Shown: positions 19,885 to 31,688, counted from the first letter of the stretch. The stretch: 64,000 nt of DNA from Fagopyrum homotropicum (GCA_033239125.1 BSWB01000005.1:22559447-22623446); one strand, 5' to 3'. The notes: generated by a model not told the origin, from the letters alone. Program-made: numbers and translations.

Positions 19885-21255
19885 GTGACGATGATGATGA
19901 CCGATAGCTTTAGCCGCTCCACCGCCATTTTATGAGTCTTTTTCTTTCTTTCTTTTCTTTTCTTTCTTTTATTTGAACGTTAGGGACAATGTTTGTTCCA
20001 AGTATGGGGTGGGGTGTGACTAAAAGTTTGTAATAACTCTTACTCACTATGATTGCATCTATCGAGACTATCTTGCATGTTCATTATATTGTTGCACGTT
20101 TCATTATTGCATTGCATGAAAAAAGAGTTTGAAAAACCCATAAAAATTGAAAAATTTTGAAAATTTTGTGCTTCTAAGGAATTGAGATGATTTCTATGAT
20201 AATCACTACTTGTGAATTGAGTTTGATGACAATTGCATGCTTAAACGAATGGTGAATTGAAAAGAAATTGAATGAATTGATTTTACCTCTTTTGCAAATT
20301 TCATAATGTGATGAATGTTACCTAAATCATGTTGAGAAATTGAAGTTGAAATCGCACTATAAGTTCTTATACTTCTTGTTGAGATGATTAAGGCAATTCG
20401 ATTTTTTCTTTCTTCTTTCTTTTATCATTTAGCCCCTCATTGAAATTATGGCCTCCTTTACCTATCCGGGAATTTGAAGGAATTGATTGATATTGGCATG
20501 TTTGATGTGGGAGGGCCTTGAAAGCAATTATTTGCAATCAAAAGAATAGAAAGAAATTGTAGGTTTGGGGAAGTCAATCATGATGATGAGTAACTCGGCA
20601 CCATTCACATAGCCGGGTGTTTGTGTCTTGCCAAAGTCGGATTGAGCGATATTCCTAGCGGATTATGGTATGTGCGCTAAGGGTTTGAGGCATCTCATAA
20701 AAATTGAGAAACGCCAATCTCCTAGGCTTCGGTTTTTGTGCACCTCTATCCATAACTCCAAAAGTAAAGTCGAAAAAAATGAAAAGAAGAGAGCGAAGCT
20801 CTAAGTTGAAGGTGTTGCGGAAACTGCAAGAGAAGAAGAAAGAGTAGTTATCCACTTTCCCGGATTCATGCACCACATTCCTTGAAATTTTCCCTCCCTT
20901 TCCACATTCTAGACCTTTCTCTTTGAAAGTCCTTAAGATCAAAAGAATGTTATATGACTTAGTGATCTAAATCGAAGTTTCTTATGATTGATTTTGATAA
21001 TGTTTGAAGGTTATGATGTTTGTATGGAAGTTTGATTGATTCATGATTTTTCTTTACTCTTTACTCTTTGATTAAGTGTATGAAAGTCTTATAAACGATT
21101 GAAGCAAGATTTGAGAATGATCTATTGTTTAGAAGGCACATTCATCCAAAAGAAGTATTGCTTTGAGAAGGTACACATATTTCATCCTAACTCTTGTTTT
21201 AAAGCTTTTGAAAGACCTTGCTTAGGGACAAGCAAGTGGCAAGTATGGGGTTATT
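19885..21255 (+). other. Ath3 3' non-coding region, two PPT-like tracts and a conserved block
   Basis: After ORF3 comes a tract CCAAGTATGGGGTGGGG (about 19998-20014). Then come conserved blocks shared with Ath1, Ath5 and Ath7: block A at 20385-20475 (GATGATTAAGGCAATTC ... CCTTTACCTATCCGGGAATTT) and block B at 20580-20660 (ACTCGGCACCATTCAC, GCCGGGTGTTTGTGTC). The true PPT GGCAAGTATGGGGTTATTT is at 21238-21255. No sense ORF. Confidence 0.75.
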
Positions 21256-22889
21256 TCTTAGCATGAAATATTGTGATATTTTAGGCACATTTTCTAAATG
21301 TATTTGATCCATATTGATAGTCATTGATTGAGCATTGGTGCATTTGTGAGCTAGTTGGCTATAATGTCGATATAGAGATCTACACAAGCTTTATGTTGAT
21401 TATAGGTAATTGAGAGCTATTTCCGAACGGAATTGAGCAAGGATGGAGTCGATGGAACATATCCATGAATTGAGGACATTCCTAGGAGCTAAGGGAGTGC
21501 CAACTTGAAGAATGCACGAGGCTAAGGAAGAATCACGTTCTTGCCCTAAACCACGCTCTAAAATACGGCCGTACTACTTTCCACGTTCAAGTCCACGGAC
21601 GTGGAATCATAGCAAGGGAACCGTGGTTCATTCCAGTAACTTCTACGGCCGTGGAGAAGATGGTTCAAATCGTGTTGATTTCCACGCTCTAAATTACGGC
21701 CGTGGAACCCTTCCACGACCGTCATCTTGGCGATCTTTTTCGCCACACTTTAAGCCACGATCTTTTACAAGATTGGGCCGGGCCGATAATTTATCTTACA
21801 CTATAAAAGGACGGACGAGGAGAGATTCCGTCACCTTCCCTTACGCATAGACACGTCGTACACTTGCGCTTGGAATTTCCCTAATTTCGCATTTGGCGGA
21901 AGTTGTGTTTGAGAGATTTTGGCGCATCGCTGTTGTGATTTCCGGATTGACGGAAGATCGAAGATTCGGAAGATTTTTCGCAAGGAGATTTCACTTCTTG
22001 CTTAGGTTTGATTTAGAAGACGGATTGACATCCCGTTCTTCCTTCTTATCTAAGATTTGTGTTTGTTTGTGTTATTCCGAATTCAGTGACGATTATTGTT
22101 CTTGATTGTGACTTTGAGATTGATTTGAAGGTTATTGAAGGGATTCGGAAGTTTTCATCTTTCAATCTTTTAATCTTGAATTTGATATCAATATGACTAT
22201 TGTTGGCTAAAAACCCTTAACAATTCTAAGGTGAAGGGTTGATAGTTGTGGCTTAGATGATGATAGATCGATCGTAAACAGATTGGACCTTGAGAGTTAG
22301 AGAGAATCGCCGACGAACCCTAATCCACGGTCTGTTCTTGAGTTTCCACGGCCGTGGAACTCAAGAACTAGCCGTAATTTTGTGGTAGTGAAGCCTCAAC
22401 AACCTCTACCTCGATTGTGAGTGTCACAACCTTAATCGGTTAAGTTAGTCTTGATCCTTGGATTACAAGTTTGGGTATTTGAGATTAATTCTTTCCTTTA
22501 GAACCTTTCTATATTGAAGCCTCAACAACCTGTATAGAGAGTGTCTTGTAGATGAGTCATATAAGGTCTTTGGAACTTCACCGTACGATTACCTTACATT
22601 AGCATACCTTTGCATATCTTAACTCTGTTCTTATATCATTATTATATCTTGAATCGATTGCCACAGCTGGATACTTGGATCTTTAGGATTGTTGTTTTCC
22701 CAATACTTGAAAAGCTTCTTATATTTACTCGCTTGATAACCTACAATTGAATTTGTTCCCCCTAAATCCCAGTGTTCGATACTCTGGAATTCTTGCTCAA
22801 CTATATCGATCCGTACACTGCGGGTTTGCTTGCTTTATTCTAGTTTTATAAATTTAAAGCTTATTTGCACGCACGCTAAATGGCGAACA
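21256..22889 (+). repeat. Ath3 3' LTR
   Basis: 1634 bp, complete at its 3' end (GGCGAACA). The first base pair reads TC instead of TG. U3 words, the TATA box (21802-21809), the U5 hairpin (22327-22375) and the GATCCGTACACTGCGGGTTTGC block (about 22808) are present. Between GTAATTTTGTG and GTAGTGAAGCC (about 22385) it lacks 78 bp present in the 5' LTR. Confidence 0.94.
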
Positions 22890-22894
22890 TCTAG

Positions 22895-23511
22895 CAAGCC
22901 ATTGTACAAGTACAAGACTAGATCTTGAGTTGAATATCCGTGAAAAGGACAGTTGGATCGGAGGTGTGCAAACCTTTCGAAGTACTCGTAGAGAGTTTCG
23001 TTCGCCTCTTGCTCGATGTTGCTTATAGCTTTATTCAAGCTATTGGCCTTCTTGGGTGGGAAGTATTTCCCCAAAACCGCCTTGTGAAGGTTCTCCCAAG
23101 TGTCGATGCTCCCGGATGGAAGGTGGTAATACCAATCATCCGCAGAATCTTTGAGTGTGAAGCCGAATTCCCTCATCTTGATTTGCTCTTCGGTAATGTT
23201 GGTCGGCTTGATGCTCATACACACAATATGGAACTTCCCAAGGTGTTTGATGGGGTCTTCACCACTTAGCCCATGGAAGGATGGAAGCAAGTGAATGAGA
23301 CCCGGCTTGAGCTCAAAATTGACTCCTTCCCCTAATGCCGGTATAGTGACCGCAAGGGGGTTTGAGCCAAGGTGGGCTGCGTGAGTTGACGAAGTGTACG
23401 GTCAGCCATCTCTTGTTAAAGTTGTTGTTGTCTTCGTTGCCGGATGTACGTCCTCTAAATTTTTGGATCAAAAGAAGCAAAGCCGGAGTTAGTAGTACGA
23501 GTTTGAACCAT
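22895..23511 (-). pseudogene. gag: Ath2 gag, N-terminal part
   Basis: The ATG at 23511 matches the Ath6 gag start (M-V-Q-T). Then come, partly out of frame, a basic region and the gag domain: LPSFHGLSGEDPIKHLGKFH, ADDWYYHLPSGSIDTWENL, LGKYFPPKKANSLNKAI, ETLYEYFERFAHLRSNCPFHG. An early stop and a frameshift near 23300-23450 damage the start. The frame is cut at NGLLD (22895) by Ath3 and continues at 10865. Confidence 0.85.
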
Positions 23512-23559
23512 ACAAATGGTTCAAACAAATAATCAATAATAACAATAAAACACTAGAAC

Positions 23560-23577
23560 TCCCCGGCAACGGTGCCA
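23560..23577 (-). other. Ath2 primer binding site
   Basis: TGGCACCGTTGCCGGGGA on the minus strand, five bases after the LTR end. tRNA-Asp type with one change (CAC for CGC). Confidence 0.87.
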
Positions 23578-23582
23578 AAATT

Positions 23583-25105
23583 TGACTGAAGGTATTTCTA
23601 TGGTCGTCTATACCCAATCTAAAGTAAATCCCGACTTTAGCACTTAAACAAGTATAGTGGTTAAGTAAGGGTCGAACCCAAGAGTGTTAAGGTGTTTTAT
23701 TAGATGCAATTATCGATTATAGTAACAAGTAACAAAGGGGGGGGGGTTGGTTGAATTGATGCACACAAAAACTTATGAAAACGATTAATGCGACAAGTAA
23801 GACAATGATGGGTGAATCTACACTAGGTTGATTCTAAGCATGCAATTGCTACTTTGGTGAGTTCCTTTTACAAGTTTTCAAGTAATATCCGTCGCGATCA
23901 TATATATTTGTTGAGCCAACCGGCATCAACACAACTTAACAAGTTAGTGTTCCGTAAACCTACAAGAACAAATAACAAGTTAGCATTCAAACAAAGACTA
24001 AGGGATATAAAGAGAAGATTAAAACCGTTAAACTTATCTATATATTTGTGTTCCTTTTCTCTAATTAATTACAACCCGTTATTACTTAAAGTTACTACTA
24101 GATTAAAGACCCAAACCCGGAACCTATTAATCCTAGTTGTTTGCATGCACTTTAGAACCTAAGGTGATCAATCTCCAGTAATAGTAAAACATGCAATTAG
24201 ACAATGGACATCAAGGAAACATAAAGCATTAATGAATAAAAACTTATATTAAAGAAAACTTACAACCAAAGTAACAACGCAGCTTCAAACCAACCCAATG
24301 TAGCAAGGGAGTTAGCAACTCATTACAAAGGTAGCAAGATAATCTAAGTGGATAATTTGTTAGCTAACAAGATGGATCATTCTAGCAATCAACCAAGGAC
24401 TATTTATACTGCAAAAGACACTAAATAGGAGTAAATGGCCGGCCCAAAACAACCACCTTTAATGTCATAAAGGTGGTGTGAACAGCCGGAGTAAAGCTTC
24501 TGACGTTAAACCACAGGGGAGGCCTTCAGTTCCGCAGGGGTGGTGAAGGCAAAAACGCTTAATCTTCTTAATGGCCGCAGGGGCGGCTAGGTAATTCCGT
24601 AGGGGCGGATCTTCAATGCTCTTCAAACGTCTGACCTTTCGATTTCCTAACGTTTTTGATGCCGAGCCGCCGGGGCGCCCTATGTCAACGCAGGGGCGGT
24701 GACACAACCTCTTCGTCTTCCAGCTCCCAAGTTGAGGCGCTGGCAGGGGTGCAGTGGAAGGCGCAGGAGAGCTGGTCTTTGTTTCTTCAGGGCAAGTCAC
24801 CGCAAGGGCGCCAAGGAGTGGCGGAGGGGCGGTGACACACTTCATGGCCGGCGCTGGTGAAGGCGCAGGGAGCGCTCCGGTGTAAGGCATCACCCCGAGG
24901 GGCGGTGACAAGGCTCCGCTGGGGCGGTGAGGCAACAGAAGCTTTGCTTCGTGAACGATCTTCACTCCTAAGTGTTTATAACTCCTTCCTTAGCTTCTTT
25001 TAGTCTGGATCAAGGAGTTAGTAGCATAAACCGACACAAATGCAATAAAAAGACTATAAAAACTATCCTAGATGATAGTGATTCCATCACCTATCAAACT
25101 CCCCA
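23583..25105 (-). repeat. Ath2 5' LTR
   Basis: About 1.52 kb, the partner of 5855-7388. U3 word clusters lie at 24500-24930. The TATA box GTATAAATAG-like sequence is at about 24404-24413 (minus). Scattered substitutions, mostly C/G to T/A, have worn several words (for example CCACAGGGGAGG). Confidence 0.92.
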
Positions 25106-26908
25106 GACGAAGCTTGGGAGTTCATTGAAAAGCAAGCTTTGTACATGGAGAAGTACTCCCATCAAGGAACCGAGAATGGAGCAAGGAGAGTTAGCTTCCA
25201 AGAAACATCATCAAATGGAGCTCAACTCACCTCGCTTAGCAATGAGGTAAAAGATTTGAAGGAGCTTTTAGTAGCTCAAACGAAGAAGGAGCAAGATGGA
25301 GGATATCAAGGAAGAAACAACTATCAAGGGCCGCAGAACAACAATTACAACAACAATAGATACACCAACAACAAGAATTGGAGATCTAATCAACAAAATC
25401 TGGGTAACCCTTATTCTCATGCTAATAATGCTTTTAACCCCTCCTTTTCTTCTTCTACTCCATTGAGAAACCAGGATCCTAGATCGAGTTCATCCCAGCC
25501 AGAGAAGAAGGATGTAGTGCTGGAGGCAATTCTGATCAAGCTCAACGCTATGGAGACATCGATGACTTCATTTTCGAAGGCACAAAAAGCCTTAGAGCAA
25601 CAATTCTTTAACAAGGCGAATGAAGCGCCAAGAGATCCAGGGAAGCTCCCAGGAAGGACAGAGAGCAACCCTAAGGGACATATTATTGCAATAATGACAC
25701 GGATTGGACTGAAAACTGCAGACCTAGTACGTCGGTCAAGCCAAGACCAGAAGAACACTTCAGTCGAGGTGCCAACCGAGGTGGAGCCCCAGAAAACGAA
25801 GGATAAAACTTAAGTTTATGTTTCACCTCCTACTTCTAAACCACCACTTCCATTCCCTCAGTCAAGGGCGAGAGCACATCTGGACAAGCATTTTGGTAAG
25901 TTTCTAGACCTAATGAATAAACTACACATTAACATCCCTTTCCTTGATGGCATTTTAGGGATGGCCGCCTATGGGAAGTTTCTGAAACAAATCCTATCAA
26001 GGAAGAGGAAGTTGGAAGATTTTGGAGAAGTAAGGATGACATCTAAGTCCTCGGAGCTCATTCAAATCCCGAAGGAGAAGATGCCACCCAAATTGAGAGA
26101 TCCCGGTTCATTTTGCATTCCCATTCAAGTTGGGGATGTAACGTATGAGGCGTTGTGTGATCTAGGAGCCAGCGTGAGTATCATTCCGCTGGAGCTATGT
26201 GAGAGAATCGGACTTGGAGAGCCCAAGCCGGTGAAGATAAGGCTATACATGGCAGATCGCTCCATTACCCATCACGTGGGCATCTTAGAAGATGTTCCCG
26301 TCAAGTTAGGTAATTTCTATTTACCTATAGATTTTGTTGTACTTGACATTCCCGCAGATTATCCCGTTCCTATTATACTCGGGAGACCATTTCTACCAAC
26401 TTCGGGTTGCAATGTGGATTGTAAGAACGCCAAGTTGAAATTCAACATTGGTGGATATCAAGTTGAGTTTGCATTGCTTGCTGCAATGAAAGGAGAGCCG
26501 CTGGAGGACGACATCTTCAACATCTATGATGAAGAAGAATCAAGAGAATTGGTGAGCTCTATCCTTATTAATGACCCTCTTGAAAGAGTTCTTAGTTTTA
26601 GTGTAATGGAGGAAGGTATAGATGTTTCATGTGATGTAGATATACGGAGCTTAAAAGCATTGGAATCAGATCCAGGAGCTAAGATTCAAAGACTAATCCA
26701 GAGGAAGAAAAGCAATTTAGGTTTCGGTCCCAGTTCCAGTACCTCGACCGAGGCACTTTCTGGACCAAGCGAGGTGTTCTTATCTGAAGAACATCTCGGT
26801 CACCCACCTCGGACACTGACCGAGACATCAAGCGAGATGTTGTCAACTGAGGACAACAAACTTCCTAATTCTTTTTCAGAGAGTCATTTCCAATTGGTGG
26901 AGCACTAG
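25106..26908 (+). pseudogene. gag: Ath1 gag C-terminus and protease
   Basis: The frame picks up at DEAWEFIEKQA exactly where 5858 broke off. It continues with an Asn-rich tail (NNNYNNNRYTNNKNW), a coiled stretch and, after one stop (25811), PFPQSRARAHLDKHFGKF. The protease shows CDLGASVSIIPL (about 26158) and ILGRPFLPTSG (about 26379). The PR-RT linker (26733-26850) is dense in family words. RT and RNaseH, expected next, are absent. The frame instead passes into the segment before the INT zinc domain (SESHFQLVEH, stop at 26906). Confidence 0.9.
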
Positions 26909-28213
26909 CTCCGCCAAATGTCTGATGGTAAAGAGTCTTGGTATGCTGATATTGTCTATTACCTTGTTTGCCAAGAAGTACCGCCCGGATTGACCTACGC
27001 TCAACGGAAGAAGTTCTTCAAGGATGTACGCCATTACTACGGGAATGAAACTCTACTGTTTAAGAGAGGTCCGAATGGGATGCTTCGACGATGCATTCCG
27101 GAGGATGATGTTGCTAGTGTTATACGGCATTGCCACTCGCTTTCATGTGGAGGACATGCTAGCGCTCACAAGACGTGCGCTAAGGTATTACGTTCTGGTT
27201 TCTTTTGGCCTACATTATTTAAGGATGTGCAAACGTTTGTTGTTTCTTGTGATGCATGCCAAAGAACAGGGAACTTGTCTAGAACGAACGAGATGCCACT
27301 CAATAATATTCACGAGGTTGAGATATTCGATGTATGGGGAGTCGATTTCATGAGACCTTTCCCTTCATTAGCAGGGAATCTCTACATTCTCCTAGCTGTT
27401 GATTACGTCTCTAGATGGGTGGAAGTCATCGCCTCCCCAACAAATGACGTCATGGTGGTTGTGAAGTTCTTCAATTGAACTATCTTTCCACGCTTTGGGA
27501 CAACACGCATCATCATCAGTGATGGAGGGACACATTTCATCAACCGAAAGTTTAAAGTACTTCTATCGAAGTATGGGGTAACCCACAAGGTAGCAACCCT
27601 TTATCACCCTCAAACTAGTGGGAAGGTTGAGATCTTGAATAGAGAAATCAAAGCAATTCTGGAAAAGACTGTTTCTAGGACGAGGAAGGATTGGTCCATG
27701 AAGTTGGACGATGCTCTTTCGGCTTATAGGACCGCATTCAAGACTCCCATTGGTACCACCCCTTACAATTTGGTATATGGGAAGTCTTGTCATCTACCCG
27801 TTGAGTTGGAACACAATGCATACTGGGAAATCAAGTGGTTGAATTTCGAAATTAAAGAAGCCAGAGAGAAGACACTATTGGACATCAATGAGCTAGAGGA
27901 GCTGCTTTTAAACGCTTATGAGAATGCCACGATCTACAAGGAAAGAACAAAGAGATGGCATGACAAGCATATCATTCCTAAGGATTTTAAAGAAGGAGAT
28001 TTAGTTCTACTCTTCAACTCTCGTCTTCGCCTCTTCCCAGGTAAGTTGAAATCTAGATGGACGGGATCTTACGTTGTGAAAAATATTTTTCCCTATGGTG
28101 CAGTTGAGATTTGGGGTGAAACTAGCAGAAGCTTTAAGGTCAACGGTCATAGGCTAAAGAAATACCAACCGGAAGTCCAGGTTGAGGAGATTGTACCACT
28201 ATACCTTGTTTAG
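26909..28213 (+). pseudogene. pol: Ath1 integrase
   Basis: In frame with PR. It starts in the region that normally follows RNase H (ESWYADIVYYLVCQEVPPGL), then the zinc part (HCHSLSCGGH, CDACQRTGN). The core has WGVDFM, IISDGGTHF and GKVEILNREIK (D, D, E all kept), and the C-terminal domain ends KVNGHRLKKYQPE. A stop at 27476 (after VVVKFFN) splits it. The RT-RNaseH deletion upstream did not change the frame. Confidence 0.9.
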
Positions 28214-28224
28214 GGATAATGTAC

Positions 28225-28273
28225 GGTCCAGCTAGCAACCTTAAATCAAGCGCTTCTTGGGAGGCAACCCAAG
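28225..28273 (+). other. Ath1 post-INT double hairpin
   Basis: GGTC, loop CAGCTAGC, AACC (28225-28240, last pair lost), then CTTGGG, loop AGGCAA, CCCAAG (28256-28273). It begins 11 bases after the INT stop. Confidence 0.78.
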
Positions 28274-28949
28274 ACAAAAACTAGGTAGTTTCTAAGGAAG
28301 GATCACAACTCAGGAGCAACACAAGAAGGACAAAAGTTTGAGAAATTGAGAAGACGAAGTTTGACTGAGACACATCTCGATTGTTGTCACAACACCTTGA
28401 CCGAGATGTTCTTTGGGCAACCGAGGCGACTAGGTCTGACATCCAGTCAGACACCTCGGTCCGGTCAGGACCACCTCGACCGAGGTGAAATCAAACTCAG
28501 CGAGGGGTATAAAAGGCGAGACGGTTTTCTCTCTCATCACTTTTTCCCTCCCACGACTCAATCTTGACCACGGCGGTGTTTTCCCTCAAATCTTGAAATC
28601 TTGCTCGTTTCTTGCGATTTTTTATGCGATTTCACCAGAGGAAGCAAGAGGATCGATTTTCGAGCATCAAGCAGCGAGAAAAACGCTCCAATTCTGCAGA
28701 ATCTGGTTATTTGGTCCAAAAACCCTAACTCTCTTTCTTTCACCGATTTAGGACAAATCTGGCTCTAGTTATCACTTATTATTGCTGAAAAGGATATAAG
28801 TACCCCATAAGAAGCATTTGGTAGTGATTTGGGGAAAATAACTTGAAAATCTGAGTGTTCGATCGAACAGCACTTCGCCTCGGTCCAGTCGACTGTGTCT
28901 CGGCCGAGGTGATTGTCAGAGGAACCGAGGTGTTCATCTGTCAGAAGTC
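28274..28949 (+). other. Ath1 INT-ORF3 spacer with CCTCGACCGAGG words
   Basis: Word-type phrases at 28375-28500 (CACCTCGACCGAGGTG) and 28870-28935 (CCTCGGTCC, TCTCGGCCGAGGTG). A TATAAAAGG phrase at about 28508 could be an internal promoter for ORF3, but this is unproven. Small open frames here are not conserved. Confidence 0.55.
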
Positions 28950-30332
28950 ATGAGTAGCAGATCTGATCGCCATCTTGTTTTGCGAGATAGACCCAGTAGT
29001 TCCTCTCCTTCTTCTGCATCTTATCCTACTATACCGGTGGTCCATGAGCGTCACCAGACCGACTTTGATCGCATTTGTGGGCGTCCCATTGTTGCCCCGC
29101 GGTTTCTAGATGTTGCTGCCTTCGAGTGCCTCCACGTGGAAGAGGACTTGAGGAAGATGATCTTCATGGTAGTTTAACTGGAGGAGTTCATGGAGATCCG
29201 AGCGCTGGCTTACTTAGAGTCACCATGGAGTTTGTGAGTTCTGTCACTCACGTGCCGGAGCGTAACAACATCAAGTACCGGTTGCTGAACCGGAATTATA
29301 TTGTGCCGATGGACTGGTTCAGAGAGATCTTCGGTTTCCCGACCCCCACCGTTACTGATTTTCCTTCCCGAGCCGTCGCTCGAGATTGCCCACGTAGTTG
29401 AGCATAGTGACAGATGGAGACCTGAAGACTTCAGGGAGCACATCATCTTTCACTTAGCCTTCCGCCTAGAACATAGGATATTCAGTGAGACACTTCTCAC
29501 GCGTACTGAGACGCCCCAGAAGATCAAACATGGAAAGTTGTTGAGCATGTTCTGTATGGTTACAGGGAGAGTGCCTGATTTTGGAGGGATGCTGGCTGAG
29601 GACTTGCATAGGATAAAGGGCAAGTCGAAGGGAGATATATGTTGTGGAGGCTTGGTGACCAATATTGCTATTGCCGTGGGTTTAGATCTATCTACATGTA
29701 CAGTGGTTGCGGCTGCGAAGCCGCTTGGTCTTAAGGAGATGATCACGAGGCGTATTCTCGTCCCTCGTGGTCTCAGTACGCCATATGTCGCTATGCCATG
29801 GGAGACGGCAGCTCCACATGGCATTTTATGGTCATCTCAGTTCTCTGTTTTCGACCGACAATACTTGTCTTCTCCTTGGTTTCCTTACATGCAGGATGCC
29901 ATAGATGCTGCACCTTCTGATGATGAGGAGGAGTATGATGATGGAGGCGCTGCTATGGAGACCGGTACTGATACCGGCGGCCCTAGTGTTCTAGTTGTCG
30001 ACCTTGATGATGAGGTGTCAGAGGAGGAGGCAGCACCAGCACCACCGCAACACAGATTTTGGAGACGCAAAGATCTCGAGGCTCACCGATGGATTGACTA
30101 GCTGACTGAGCAAATAATTGACTCCTATGTTGCTATGACGGTTGACATGTCCCAGCGCTTTGATGATGAGCGTAGACACAGGGATGGATGGATGCATCAG
30201 ATAGGAGAGAGCCAGCATTATCAACGTAGGATGATGGAGATCCAGTTCCAGCAGATGATGGGTTATTCCTTTGATCCATCCCAACACCCCTACATTCCAC
30301 ATCCACCACCACCACCAGCTGACAAGGATTAG
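28950..30332 (+). pseudogene. Ath1 ORF3 (ATHILA ORF-1-like)
   Basis: The ATG at 28950 (MSSRSDRHLVLRDRPSSSS) is followed by a stop at about 29175 and two compensating frameshifts (about 29215 and 29370). After these the frame is open to 30099, and after one stop on to 30332. Shared landmarks with Ath3 and Ath5 ORF3: FVSSVTHVPER, YRLLNRNY, FGFPTPTVTDFPS, LAFRLEHRIFSETLLTRTET, PQKIKHGKLLSMFCMV, CCGGLVTNIA, PYVAMPWE. The end is acidic, then helical, with a PPPPP tail. Function unknown. Confidence 0.8.
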
Positions 30333-31688
30333 AGCTGCATGGACTTTCTTTCTTTATTTATTATGCAGTTCAGCTAGGTCTTGTGAGTATTATATTCTTT
30401 AGACTTATATTCTGACCCATTGGTACAATGTGTCCCAAGTATGGGGTATTTGGATGTATTATTTGACTATGTGTGTATGTTTGTATGACTCTATATGATA
30501 ATTATGATCTTATTCTTCTTTACTTTGCTTTATGTGTTTATCTGGCATTACATGCATACGTACATGCTTTTGTTTGAAAAAAACGTTGAAAAATGGTTTG
30601 AAATTTTTTTTTTGTGACCTCGACCGGGATGTTCTTGATTGGACGAGGTGGACACCTCAACCGAGGTGGGTTCTTAACTGAGAGTTTTTCGAAACGATTT
30701 TGTGCTTCTTCTCTGGATATGACCTCAATGATGATTCTATTTGTAGATTGGCTTTGAAATTTTTACACGATCAAAAGGTTTTATGATATGTTTAAGTTGC
30801 AAAATGCTTTGTTTGAAGTTTTAGCATGTTTAATCTTTTGTTTTTATCAAAATTATGTTGGATTTGATGGTTGACACCACATGATGAGTTCTATCACATT
30901 CTTCCTGGGATGATTAAGGCAATTCATTCTCTTCTCTTCTTCTTCTTCATGATCATGCTTAGCCCCTCATATACATATTTGCCTCCCTTTACCTATCCGG
31001 GAATTTACAAGCAAATAAAGAAAGGCAGGTGAAAGTGAAGTTGAGATCTTGGCTGAAAGTGTTAGAAAGAAACAATTAGGTTTGCGGAAGTCAATCATGA
31101 TGATGAGTAACTCGGCACCATTCACATAGCCGGGTGTTTGTGTCTTGCCAAAATCGGATTGAGCGATATTCCTAACGGGTCATGGTATCGGCATCAAGGG
31201 TTTGAGGCTTCGGTTATTGTGCACCTCTGTCCATGCATCCCAAAAAGTAAAGTAAAAATAAGCAAAGCTTATTGGTGGAAGATGTTGTTATTCAAAGAAA
31301 GCGAAGTAAGATCCTTTTCCCGGATTCTAGCACCACATACCCTATATACATCCCACCCTGACACGTTCCTTATCCTCTTTTGGAAGTCCTTGAGACCTCG
31401 AGCTTGTTGATTCACTTGGTGGTCTAAACTTCGATAAATGTGATTTATTATTCATTCTATGATTTTATGCAAAGATGAACAACTTTCTTATATTTATAAA
31501 ATGTTTTGATCATGTCTTGATTTTATTTGCAATGAAGCATTCTCTTAGAGTGATCTATGAGTGGAGCACACCACCAAAAATATTTTGAAATGCTTTTCAT
31601 TGATTTTTCTGACTTATAATCCATTCTATCTTGTATCTAAGATTTGGAACTTGCTTGGGGACAAGCAAGGGACAAGTATGAGGTATTT
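30333..31688 (+). other. Ath1 3' non-coding region and PPT
   Basis: The second PPT-like tract CAAGTATGGGGTATTTGG is at 30436-30453. A word cluster lies at 30619-30670 (CCTCGACCGGGATG, CCTCAACCGAGGTG). Conserved block A is at 30906-31013 and block B at 31082-31185. The PPT GGGACAAGTATGAGGTATTT is at 31669-31688. No sense ORF. Confidence 0.75.

Larger units (their letters stand above)
10871..22889 (+). mobile_element. Ath3: youngest-looking Athila element, inserted in Ath2 gag
   Basis: 12.0 kb, TG...CA ends (TGTTAGCATG...GGCGAACA), with a perfect 5-bp target duplication TCTAG (10866-10870 and 22890-22894). Joining the flanks restores the Ath2 gag frame (NGLLD|NARRIVDAACGG). It contains LTRs, gag, PR, RT, RNaseH, INT, ORF3 and PPT. 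The LTRs are very similar by eye. The end of the 5' LTR, the PBS and the gag N-terminus are deleted at about 12368. Confidence 0.95.
5855..25105 (-). mobile_element. Ath2: Athila-type element without pol, inserted in Ath1 gag, interrupted by Ath3
   Basis: On the minus strand the order is 5' LTR (25105-23583), PBS (23577-23560), gag, a junction straight into the post-INT spacer, ORF3, PPT and 3' LTR (7388-5855). It belongs to the same family as Ath6, whose fuller copy shows what is missing. Own length is about 7.2 kb without Ath3. The exact ends are uncertain by about 10 bp and the host duplication is not clean: only GAC is clearly shared, and the Ath1 gag frame is restored by joining 5858 to 25109 with GAC counted once. 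Confidence 0.9.
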
